A stretch of DNA of 64,000 nt from NCBI GenBank assembly GCA_933207985.1, contig OW240921.1:96821326-96885325 (forward strand), in the 5' to 3' direction. The DNA comes from Pelobates cultripes. Taxonomy: Eukaryota; Chordata; Amphibia; Anura; Pelobatidae. The notes beneath the pieces were generated by a model. It saw only the letters and a program-made list of their open reading frames with translations, did no database searches and was not told the DNA's origin. The position numbers and the translations under genes were made by a program. The stretch's first letter is position 1. Each line of letters opens with the position of its first letter. Of this stretch, positions 1-9,003 are shown piece by piece.

Positions 1-411
1 CTTTTTTTTCAGATTCTGAGGGAGTCAATACCTTTTTTTTTTTTTTTAAATTTGGTAGCGTACTTTACTTTTATCCTATTACACAATTGACGTCTTGCAG
101 TGCGCAATGCCTGTGTAAAGATAAAATAAGACATAAACGGCAGACCTGCACTGTTGGTTTTACAGAGATGGCAGTAAGGTTGAGCCGGAGAGTCAAAAAG
201 TGTACGGGATAGACTTGTTCCGTTGCTGCTTAATAAAATCTCCTTCAAACGAGATGAACACAAAACCCAATATTCATCCTGCATAGAAATATTAAGTCTT
301 ATTTACATTTGTTTAATGATTGTAATATTGACACCGGGCACTACTACACTGTATTAAAAGACCAATAATCTGAGATAAATGTGTTTTTAAAAAAAATATA
401 TTAAAAAAATA

Positions 412-433
412 AATATATATATATATATATATA
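412..433. repeat. (AT)n microsatellite
   Basis: Short alternating AT run seen directly in an AT-rich context. Confidence 0.9.
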
Positions 434-1163
434 AATCTCCCCAGTTTTTCCAAATTTTTCCACTTTTTAAAATTACTCAACTTTTAACTTTTAAACTGAA
501 ACTTTAGTTTTACTTACTGGGCTTTCCTTTTTCTGTCCACTTGGCCTGAAGATAGTCCAGATTTTTATAGTAGACTATAACTTAATGCTTTATTAAGCAG
601 TTTGCTAATTACACGTTCGAACTTGAAAATCTGGCAGGATTAAACGGCCTCTTGGGAATGAGTTGGAGTGTCCCAAACGTAAAATATACAGTTCACTGTA
701 TTTTTGTGCCTTTCTTTCATGTGAATGTCTGTGCCTTCAAAATCAGTCTTGAATATCCATTCTCAGAAGTCAGCAGTCTAGTCTATGTAAGGAACTGTCA
801 GGTTAACAGAAAAGTTATTGGAATGCCTTTTCTGTTAGTTACATGAAAGCTCCTGATATTAGCTAAATGTCTCACTATGGAACTGCAGTATTGTCAAACA
901 CTATGGATCCTTCATCATAGTATGTGTGTGGTTGGGAGAGATATTTTAACTAAAAGAAAAAAATAAGCCATATCTCTGCTGCAAAACAAGCAGCTCGCAA
1001 AAAGCTTGAATTCCTGTTAAAGCTGCATTTGGATTTATACCTGAGGCTTTTTTTATTATTATTATTAGACAAAATGTCTATATATAAACCATATGCTAAT
1101 TCAGAATTTTTGCATAGCAACTCTGATGCCAGGTGAATGATGCATTTTAATATGTGTGGATAA

Positions 1164-1166
<3 letters not shown>

Positions 1167-1211
<45 letters not shown>

Positions 1212-1232
1212 AAAATATAAATATATATAAAA
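1167..1232. repeat. (AT)n microsatellite
   Basis: Alternating AT run of about 45 bp followed by degenerate AT-rich sequence. It produces artificial YIYI-type reading frames on the minus strand. Confidence 0.9.
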
Positions 1233-3090
1233 AACTACCAATCCAATGTCACCCTTCACTGATTGATCATGGAAGCCTGTAAAGTGTAGGCCTGTTGATC
1301 TGTGGTTGAACGTATCCATGGACCATCGGGAGATGTGGATAACGTATGCCTGGGTGGTAAATTTTCGATTTGTGATTATACCACATCTCACTTGGAAAGG
1401 TTTGACCGTGCTTTTCGAAATGAAACTCAGCCTCTCCAGATGCAAACGTTACAGGAGGATTGTGAGTGGTCAGACGTGCTCCAATGTTGACGTACAGGAG
1501 CCCCCAAATTAGTGTGCAGTTCCTCTAGTATGTGAAGTCAGCATTATTGTATCTCTTTTTGACTTTTTTTGCATGGATAATTTTATTGCTTTGCTTTGAT
1601 TCTTTGTATGAAGGGCTTGCATACCTGTTTCTAGTGTACAACATGAATTTTGTATTTTTTTTTTCTTAGTTTTTTTTATGCACCTGACCAAACTTCAGTG
1701 AACCTTTGCAAAGTGGTCTGCGAATGTCATGCCACTGGTCTAAAATAAATTTGCTTTTCAAAATTCTTAACCTCAATTTGCCTTATTCAGTTTTGCTGCT
1801 ATATGCATGGCCAGTCATTGTTCCGTAAAAGCGGCACAGGACGTTAAAACCGCATTTTCTAAATTAATTTAAAAAATAAAATAAAAATGCATTTATGTTC
1901 TGCAAAACCGCATGGCAGTTTGTGCATAAGACCATTTTGTATGCACAAAATTCACAAGATAAATATAAAATGTTGAGACTGATCACAAATGTTAAGGGTT
2001 CTAAGGTTATATGGACTGAGTATTTCAGGTGGGTAATGTCTGTGTGTGGAATACTGCATTGCAGTAAATAGCGAGTTTTATTCCCCTACTCTCTGTATTT
2101 TAATTTTGTGTAGGCTGCTTGGCCCATTCTTGTAGATGCTATTAATTCTCCCTCTGCTTACAACACATTACATTGATCAATGTATATTCTATATATTAAC
2201 CATATTTCTATACTGAAATAAATAATAAAGGGAACTTAAATCAACAGCAATAACATTCATATCTATTAAAAACTGATAAATCTTAAACATAATATCCTAC
2301 TTTTACATGTCAGACTAGCCAATTGTACAAAGAAACACAATTTATTTGTAAATAGATTTTTTTCCCCCCTTCATTTTACACTGTTGTATTATAAGTGTAT
2401 ATGGTGTTTTTTATTTTAAATTTTTTTTTCTTCGGAAAAAAACCTTGCTAATTGTCTGGCTTAATTTGTTGTGTTTTTAACTCCGAATTTGATAGAAAAA
2501 AAAAAATTACATTTTGCAATTTATAAATGTTTTAGGCTAATGTTTTTTTTTTCCTCATTACATTGTGTCCATATTTTCATTGTAAAGTATTTTTATTATA
2601 AAAAAAAAAGGTTGCTTTTTTTTTCTCCATAATTTCTCACATTTTTAGAGGGCTTTTTGTATCAGAAGAATTCACAAGAATGACTTTTTTTTTCATTTGA
2701 GAGAAAACAAATCGACATATGTTATAGCCAATATCATTTCAACACATTTTTATCTTGTTTTATTCTATGCTGCTGCTAATGACAATATTAAAACTTACTC
2801 GACTATTCTAGAACTATTTTTATGTAATTAATGTATGCTTTTCTTGTTTATAAATGCCTGATTAAAAAAAAAATTAAGAAAAAAGCTTAGCATATTTATC
2901 TATTTCGCTGTGTACCCTGTCAGTCCTTTTTTTACCTCTTTTTTCCAGAACCTTTTGCCCTCACAAAGATAATATTGTAAAATAAAGGACATTATGAGAT
3001 TATGTATGAAAATAGCTATGCTTATATACCACAGTGACTGAATGTACAGTGTATAGACGCATTACCTAAAATAAAATTGTTTGTCCAGAA

Positions 3091-3706
3091 AAAAAAAATA
3101 TGTCTCTCTCTACTCTTTCTGTGTCATCATTACCTGTTCATACTGCCTTCGGGGGGCAAAAGGTCTTATGGTGATTGTGTTGAGAATTTGTTTTACACTC
3201 ATCTTTAAGATTGACGTTACCCAGCTGTGACACAGGAATTCATTCTTGACCCATTAAATGACTGAGGTTAATCTCCAGAGAATCATACCTCATCATTCAA
3301 AGTGCTTCTACGTCTGTTCTACTTCATAGACCCACAAGGCTTACAACAGGGGAAAAGCCTGTCTCCACTTTTCAAACGAAAGGCATTCTAACATTCTAGG
3401 CTTAATGCCATCTTGATTTTACAAAGCACTACATTTTGTGGGAATAATGCAAAGGCCTAACGTTGCAATATCTGGAGTTCCATGAGTTCTAAAACTACAA
3501 ATTTTAGATAAAAAAAAAGTCCTAAGATTGGTGATAGCAATTATGTAGCTCCTAGATTGTTGTAAGACTACAATGCCAAGATGGACCTGCCAACCAGAGG
3601 CATTCCTTTTGTTTTCAAAAGAGCAATACATGATGTGAAGCTCCACCGCAATTATTATACTTTTTCTAAGGTAACAAAACTAATGGTTCTTGCATCATTC
3701 AAGGAG
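3091..3706. other. Unique flank of the LTR element insertion, no gene seen
   Basis: Unremarkable sequence. A 64-codon plus-strand frame at 3581-3775 runs from flanking DNA into the LTR and is chance. The last bases before the LTR are the left target-site copy. Confidence 0.6.
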
Positions 3707-3711
3707 GACAC
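3707..3711. repeat. Left target-site duplication GACAC
   Basis: Five bases identical to 6785-6789, as left by retroviral-type integrases. Confidence 0.93.
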
Positions 3712-4547
3712 TGTGGCGAAACCAGCCTCGCCACTGTCCACTGGAGGAGCCTGGTTGCTCGCCTGCTCCCTTTAGACTATGGCCCGGCAGTTAAAACCTT
3801 TTATTTTCCCTGCAAAGCGTATTCATGCCTTTCTGTAGACTGTTAAAGCCATGCTACCCCAGATAGCTATGCCATGGAGCCCAGCCGTATATTGAAAGAC
3901 TGTATGAAAGACTTTGGCTCCATGGCGATTGAACTGTATTTATGTGATCTGAGCGCCATTCGGTAGTAATGTGCACTCAGATCTAAGCTATCTGGGGATA
4001 TGTAGAATGTCTATGTTTTATGGAATAAATGTAACTGTATGTAATTTTATGTCTTTTATTGTATTGTTACTGCCATGTGGTTAATGGAGTCTTGCCTCTG
4101 TCCTGGGAGATAATTGGATTACTTCACAGTTATCTCCTGGACAGAGAGGAGGGATTGTGATGTAAATGTGGGTGTGTTTTATGGTTCCCCTGTAACGATT
4201 GGTTGTACTGTGTCCCACCCTGTGGGATGTCCCCTTGCATGGGGACTTGCATAAAAGCCAGTGTGTGGCCATTACAGGGAGTTCCTGTTTTAACCCTCAA
4301 AGTGAAGTGTCGTCTCATTATTGGGGGAAGGATTCATTGTATGCTGTTCCAGTTTGACTGCTAGGAGAGTAAACCTATTCGTATGGTTCCTATTCAACTG
4401 TCTACAGCATTCATATGCTTGGGAGAATTTATTTGTTTCTCCGGTTCGGTGAATGTGGTGTCTGCCAGAGTGCTTGGAGTCCTCAGGAAGCGCTAGGAGC
4501 ATCCTTCAACGGAGGTACCCAGTCGGGGTGCCAGGCGATCCGTTACA
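3712..4547 (+). repeat. 5' LTR
   Basis: 836 bp, begins TGTGGCG and ends CGTTACA. It contains an ATAAAAG TATA-like box at 4251-4257 and an AATAAA signal at 4024-4029. The AATAAA lies upstream of the TATA-like box, so the R region is not assigned. It carries nested inverted repeats at 3857-3997 and a further imperfect palindrome at about 4095-4149. The stop codon used by the internal ORF in the right LTR has its counterpart here at about 3844-3846. Confidence 0.95.
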
Positions 4548-4570
4548 TTGGTGGCAAGCGGTGGGATGGC
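4548..4570 (+). promoter_or_regulatory. Primer-binding-site candidate
   Basis: Sequence directly after the CA end of the LTR; it contains TGG one base in, as expected for pairing with a tRNA CCA end. The tRNA isotype is not assigned. A possible splice donor (AG before GTAAAG) lies just downstream near 4582. Confidence 0.6.
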
Positions 4571-4688
4571 GTCCTAGTGTGAGGTAAAGCAGCTCAGAGA
4601 CACCAGTTCCTGGATTACAAATTGAGGGCAACGCCAGTACCCGTACAGCGACCCTATCTACAAAAGAACCAACTTCAGCAGCGCAAGC

Positions 4689-6083
4689 ATGGCACCCAGC
4701 TACACTCAGGAGCAGTATGACAGAGAGTTTACCATGCGGCTGGCTTTCTTTGGACCCAACCCCCCGGAGAAATACGTGCAGCTCGTAAGGAGCCAGGTAG
4801 ACGAGTACCTGCAGTTCATGGCAGATCCAGCCAAAGGTATCGGCCGCCCTATCCGGTGGCAGAGTGCGTTACGGGGACTCAAAGGTGTACCCCAGGGAGC
4901 TGAAGGTGTCGTCCTTCCTCCCCAGCGGCAGAGTAAGTCCCAGGGAGCTGAAGGTGCAGTCCTTCCTCCCCAGCGGCAGTGTGTATCCCAGGGAGCTGAA
5001 GGTGCAGTCCTTCCTCCCCAGCGGCAGTGTGTATCCCAGGGAGCTGAAGGTGCAGTCCTTCCTCCCCAGCGGCAGTGTGTATCCCAGGGAGCTGAAGGTG
5101 CAGTCCTTCCTCCCCAGCGGCAGTGTGTATCCCAGGGAGCTGAAGGTGCAGTCCTTCCTCCCCAGCGGCAGTGTGTATCCCAGGGAGCTGAAGGTGCAGT
5201 CCTTCATCCCCAGCGGCAGTGTGTGTTCTTAGGAGAGGAGACAGTTGGTCCCTCTCCCCAGCGGTCAAGTGAGTCCCAGGGAGCTGAAGGTGTCGTCCTT
5301 CCTCCCCAGCGGCAGAGTGTCCTGCAGGGAGCAGAGACCGTCAGTCTCGCACCCCAGCAGCAGGACAAAATATTGAAAGGGGAGACAGCTGGTCCCCCTC
5401 ACCACCAGCAGAGAGAGTGTCACGGAGAGGAGCCTGCTACCCCCTCTCCCCAGCGGCAGGTTACAGTTCAGAGAGAGGAGCTTGTTACACCTTCTCTCCA
5501 GCGGCAGCCTAACCCACCAAGGGGAGATGTTACACCCCTCAACAGTGCAGATGGGACCGTAGTCTTTGCACTTGCAGCACAAGAGGTAGGGACGGTCGGT
5601 CCTGTCCCCCAGCCCCAGAGCTGTGTACCCAGAGGGGAGACGGTCGGTCTCCCCCTCCCACAACCAGGCTCCAACCAGGCTACTTCAGTGGTAGCGCTGG
5701 CACCAGGGCAGAGTACCGCTGGTCTCTGCCCACTCAGCAACCCACCAAGGCAGTCTACCAGCTCCCCGCACAGCCGTGGTGAGGAACCTGGACCTGGACA
5801 AGCTGCTACTTTATCCAGGTGGGGTAAACATTTATTGTGGGTGGGAGGTACTGCTGTTTGTGCTTCATGGGTGCGTTGCTGGACTAACCAGGGCACTGAC
5901 CGACAGGAGGTCAGATACCCTGTTAGTCTGGATGGTAAAGGGGAGAAATGTGGCGAAACCAGCCTCGCCACTGTCCACTGGAGGAGCCTGGTTGCTCGCC
6001 TGCTCCCTTTAGACTATGGCCCGGCAGTTAAAACCTTTTATTTTCCCTGCAAAGCGTATTCATGCCTTTCTGTAGACTGTTAA
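4689..6083 (+). CDS. Gag-position ORF of the LTR element, tandem-repeat protein of unknown function
   Basis: The 464-codon frame opens 141 bases after the left LTR, where gag would lie. Residues 1-66 form a charged, aromatic N-terminal region (starts MAPSYTQEQYDREF) that could be a reduced capsid-like domain, but I do not recognise the family. From residue 69 there are 13 units of 16 residues; the commonest unit is QGAEGAVLPPQRQCVS. Units 2-6 are identical, and units 8-13 drift into GEE/PSPQRQ variants. A Pro/Gln-rich segment follows. The last 45 residues and the stop codon are encoded by the right LTR, so the frame crosses the polypurine tract. No zinc knuckle, protease or polymerase motif is visible. 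No other ATG upstream in this frame looks better. Candidate roles such as RNA binding or particle scaffolding are inference only. Confidence 0.75.
   Translation: MAPSYTQEQYDREFTMRLAFFGPNPPEKYVQLVRSQVDEYLQFMADPAKGIGRPIRWQSALRGLKGVPQGAEGVVLPPQRQSKSQGAEGAVLPPQRQCVSQGAEGAVLPPQRQCVSQGAEGAVLPPQRQCVSQGAEGAVLPPQRQCVSQGAEGAVLPPQRQCVSQGAEGAVLHPQRQCVFLGEETVGPSPQRSSESQGAEGVVLPPQRQSVLQGAETVSLAPQQQDKILKGETAGPPHHQQRECHGEEPATPSPQRQVTVQREELVTPSLQRQPNPPRGDVTPLNSADGTVVFALAAQEVGTVGPVPQPQSCVPRGETVGLPLPQPGSNQATSVVALAPGQSTAGLCPLSNPPRQSTSSPHSRGEEPGPGQAATLSRWGKHLLWVGGTAVCASWVRCWTNQGTDRQEVRYPVSLDGKGEKCGETSLATVHWRSLVARLLPLDYGPAVKTFYFPCKAYSCLSVDC
4893..5514 (+). repeat. 48-bp coding minisatellite, 13 units
   Basis: Period is exactly 48 bp, read from repeated GTGTATCCCAGGGAGCTG starts 48 bases apart. 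Five central units are nearly identical and the outer ones diverged, the pattern expected of unequal exchange or template slippage in the middle. Because 48 is divisible by 3 and the unit lacks stops in several frames, long shadow frames appear on both strands; these are not separate genes. Confidence 0.95.
5937..5948 (+). promoter_or_regulatory. Polypurine tract for plus-strand priming
   Basis: AAAGGGGAGAAA abuts the first base of the right LTR, the expected place and composition. Confidence 0.85.
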
Positions 6084-6784
6084 AGCCATGCTACCCCAGA
6101 TAGCTATGCCATGGAGCCCAGCCGTATATTGAAAGACTGTATGAAAGACTTTGGCTCCATGGCGATTGAACTGTATTTATGTGATCTGAGCGCCATTCGG
6201 TAGTAATGTGCACTCAGATCTAAGCTATCTGGGGATATGTAGAATGTCTATGTTTTATGGAATAAATGTAACTGTATGTAATTTTATGTCTTTTATTGTA
6301 TTGTTACTGCCATGTGGTTAATGGAGTCTTGCCTCTGTCCTGGGAGATAATTGGATTACTTCACAGTTATCTCCTGGACAGAGAGGAGGGATTGTGATGT
6401 AAATGTGGGTGTGTTTTATGGTTCCCCTGTAACGATTGGTTGTACTGTGGCCCACCCTGTGGGATGTCCCCTTGCATGGGGACTTGCATAAAAGCCAGTG
6501 TGTGGCCATTACAGGGAGTTCCTGTTTTAACCCTCAAAGTGAAGTGTCGTCTCATTATTGGGGGAAGGATTCATTGTATGCTGTTCCAGTTTGACTGCTA
6601 GGAGAGTAAACCTATTCATATGGTTCCTATTCAACTGTCTACAGCATTCATATGCTTGGGAGAATTTATTTGTTTCTCCGGTTCGGTGAATGTGGTGTCT
6701 GCCAGAGTGCTTGGAGTCCTCAGGAAGCGCTAGGAGCATCCTTCAATGGAGGTACCCACTCGGGGTGCCAGGCGATCCGTTACA
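5949..6784 (+). repeat. 3' LTR
   Basis: 836 bp, same length as the left LTR with four substitutions and no length change. It encodes the C-terminal 45 residues of the internal ORF. Confidence 0.95.
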
Positions 6785-6835
6785 GACACATTCTCAAAAA
6801 ATGTCTTCTAGCCGGGCCTAGTTCTAGTTACTTGC

Positions 6836-7072
6836 TAAGGCAGCAAGAAAGATTCCCAGGCACTCAAAGTGTGAAAGCTGCAGGCAGTTTTATTGAAACA
6901 AAAAAAGACAGCAAAGTTTCGACCTACTGAGAAGTCTTTTTCAAGCTTGAGATCTTTTTGTAGCTTAAAAAAGACCTCTCAGTAGGTCGAAACGTTGCTT
7001 TCTTTTTTGTTTCAATAAATCTGCCTGTGGCTTTCACACTTTGAGTGCCTGGGAATCCTTCTTGCTGCCTTA
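6836..7072. repeat. Foldback repeat with Penelope-tail-like arms
   Basis: Left arm 6836-6941 is the imperfect inverted copy of 6967-7072, with a loop of about 25 bp; arms begin TAAGGCAGCAAG and end CTTGCTGCCTTA. Each arm carries the motif GTAGGTCGAAAC followed by a TTTCAATAAA tail, the arrangement seen in the Penelope-type tails elsewhere in this window. It reads as two copies of one retroelement tail joined tail to tail. Confidence 0.85.
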
Positions 7073-7345
7073 ATGTGTTGGGATTGATGGTCCTGTTCCG
7101 GAGCACCGGTGGCCGATGGGATTGAGTGCGGTTCCTATGATCAATTTTGCTAATAGTTACTTGCTGTCGAAAGTCTGGGGGATCCATGGCAGCTGCACCA
7201 GGGGTGGATTCCAACTAGTCGACAAGTGAAAACTTTAGAGTTCCGTCTACATCATCTCCTTGATGGATACTTTTATATAAACTAGATGTATGTGAGCTTC
7301 TATAATCAAGTACAGAAGAAGAAGGAGCCGTAAGGATGAGTATTT

Positions 7346-7491
7346 CAGGGTTATTCACTAGCGAGAATTTCAAAATTAAGGTCAAAGAAGCCAAACGAGA
7401 AGCATAGCTGACTTAAATATTTTTCCATTTTGGCTAATACGACCTTGAATTTGAAATTCACTTTGAGTTCTCACTTTGGTGAATAACCCTG
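7346..7491. mobile_element. Short MITE with CAGGGTTATTCAC termini
   Basis: 146 bp with perfect 13-bp terminal inverted repeats CAGGGTTATTCAC that continue imperfectly inward. No clear TSD longer than 2-3 bases was found. Similar half-sites occur near 10405-10470. Confidence 0.7.
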
Positions 7492-8410
7492 ATTCTGGAA
7501 CGTCTGGGGATTAGGTAGCCATCGAAAATAAAAAAATTGCGTTATTGGTTAAAGTGACCTTTCAAAGTTTTGTCAACAGCAAAATGTGAAGGGTAGGCAG
7601 AAAGCAGACATATGAAGGATATTTAAAAACATAATCAGTGCTGAATATATAGATAGAGAAGGCCGAAATGTTATTGATTTAACCAGGTATTTGGACACTC
7701 ACATAACAGATTACAACTTTGGCATTACAGAGAAAGGTGTACAGGTTTAGCTTTGCATGCATTAAGATACATAGTGCTCTAACGTTAAAAGGAGAATTTA
7801 CAATTTCTTATGTAACCAGATTCATCTACATTAAACCAAACTGCAATATCTCCTTTTTATTATATCTAAACAGTTCAACAATAATCTCAATAAAAACTAT
7901 TTATAATAAAATAAATATATTACTAGAAGTAATACTGATTAAGGTGCTTATTTACACAACATTAACACCCGAGTACTTGGCATCATTCTGCTAGTTTGAT
8001 GATTAATTATAACTCATAAAATAAAAAATAAAAATATAATAATGTAACAAACACATTAATGGGGTGGTAAAAGGAGCGCATATGTGCTCAGTAGATAAAA
8101 AGCATATTTTTATGTATAAAGGACAACTGTGGAGTAAAGCAGGGGGTGACATTTTTAGTCTCCCCCAAATTTTCTCTTTATGGGGGGGCAAAAGAGCCAT
8201 TTTTAAGAAGCAGATTTGTGATCATGTCTTCGGTAAGTTGATGTTGGAACTAAGGTTAACACATTATGTCATACTTGTACTATGGATATAAAAAAAATTA
8301 AAAAGTATTACACTTGGTATTACACCTTTCTTTTTTCTGGATATTTCGTTTGAGTCCATTCATAACTTAGTTCTGCACAAATACACTGCTACAGATACTT
8401 TGTTTTATTT
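7492..8410. other. No gene or repeat recognised
   Basis: AT-rich sequence; short open frames only. A 91-codon plus frame at 7719-7994 has AT-driven composition and no recognisable motif. Confidence 0.5.
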
Positions 8411-8418
8411 ATGACCCG

Positions 8419-9003
8419 ATGAATGTATTGTTCTCTCATCATCTTGTTCGTGCCTTAGTAATTTTTAACATTGATTACTGTAATTCTCTCCTAATTGGTC
8501 TCCGCAGAAGCCATACTTCTTTGCTACAGTCTGTAATGAATGCTGCCACCAGGCTGATTTTTCTCACCCGTTGCTCTTCTCACACCTCACCCTTCTGTCA
8601 TTCCTTACATTGACTTCCTGTATCCTACAGGAGCCAATTCAAAATACTTACCCTTACCTATAAAGCTTTAAACATCAGACTCTCCCCTACTTTAAGAAGT
8701 CCCTCAGAAAAACTGATGGATCTTCAGAGTAACTTCTATTTCACAAACTTGTCTCTTGCTATCTTCTAAAGGCCATACTCCACTATCAACTTCCATTTCT
8801 GCTAATTTCCCACCTTTCTCCTGTGGTTCTATACCCGACCTTCTCTAGACTGTAAGCTTGTTTGAGCAGGGTCCTCATCAACCTATTGTTCCTGTAACAT
8901 TTTGTAACGGTTTCATTTACAATTTCCCCTTTTTATGATATTGTAAAACGATTTGGAATAAGTTGGCGCTATGTAAATACCAATAATAATAATAATAATG
9001 ATA
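8419..9003 (+). pseudogene. L2/CR1-type LINE 3' fragment
   Basis: Frames at 8419-8680 contain the signature ALVIFNIDYCNSLL, then a line resembling LQSVMNAATRL and a WLP-type block, typical of the C-terminal end of the reverse-transcriptase protein in the L2/CR1/Rex group. Several frameshifts interrupt it. The segment ends with a GGCGCTATGTAAAT stretch and an (AAT)n tail at 8984-9003, the usual 3' end of such LINEs. Upstream polymerase parts are missing, consistent with 5' truncation. Confidence 0.8.

Larger units (their letters stand above)
1..3090. other. AT-rich unique DNA, possible distal 3' UTR
   Basis: No convincing coding exon is seen; the open frames are short and unlike any family I recognise. 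The stretch is rich in poly-T and poly-A runs and holds several AATAAA signals (for example near 1745, 2217 and 3070). The last lies about 15 bases before an A-run at about 3089. This resembles a long vertebrate 3' UTR on the plus strand, but no upstream terminal exon is visible, so plain intergenic DNA is equally possible. It contains AT dinucleotide runs at about 412-433 and 1167-1212. Confidence 0.3.
3712..6784 (+). mobile_element. Complete non-autonomous LTR retrotransposon, 3073 bp, TSD GACAC
   Basis: Two 836-bp direct repeats (3712-4547 and 5949-6784) start TG and end CA. The unit is flanked by identical 5-bp copies GACAC at 3707-3711 and 6785-6789. A primer-binding-site-like stretch starting TTGGTGGCAAGCGGTGGGA follows the left LTR at 4548. 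A polypurine tract AAAGGGGAGAAA sits directly before the right LTR at 5937-5948. I find only four LTR differences, at about 4213, 4381, 4510 and 4522 of the left copy, which implies a recent insertion. The 1.4-kb interior has one ORF and no protease, reverse transcriptase, RNase H or integrase, so mobility must have depended on an autonomous partner. Structure is certain; the superfamily (Ty3/Gypsy or other) is not determined. Confidence 0.95.

Noticed and set aside
1302..1512. Short plus-strand frames that might be a terminal exon
   Set aside because: Two overlapping frames of similar length, no recognisable domain, and no clear splice acceptor with supporting coding bias.
4864..5663. Long open frames in other frames and on the minus strand across the 48-bp repeats
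   Set aside because: They exist because the unit length is a multiple of 3 and lacks stops; only the 4689-6083 frame also has a unique N-terminal region in the gag position.
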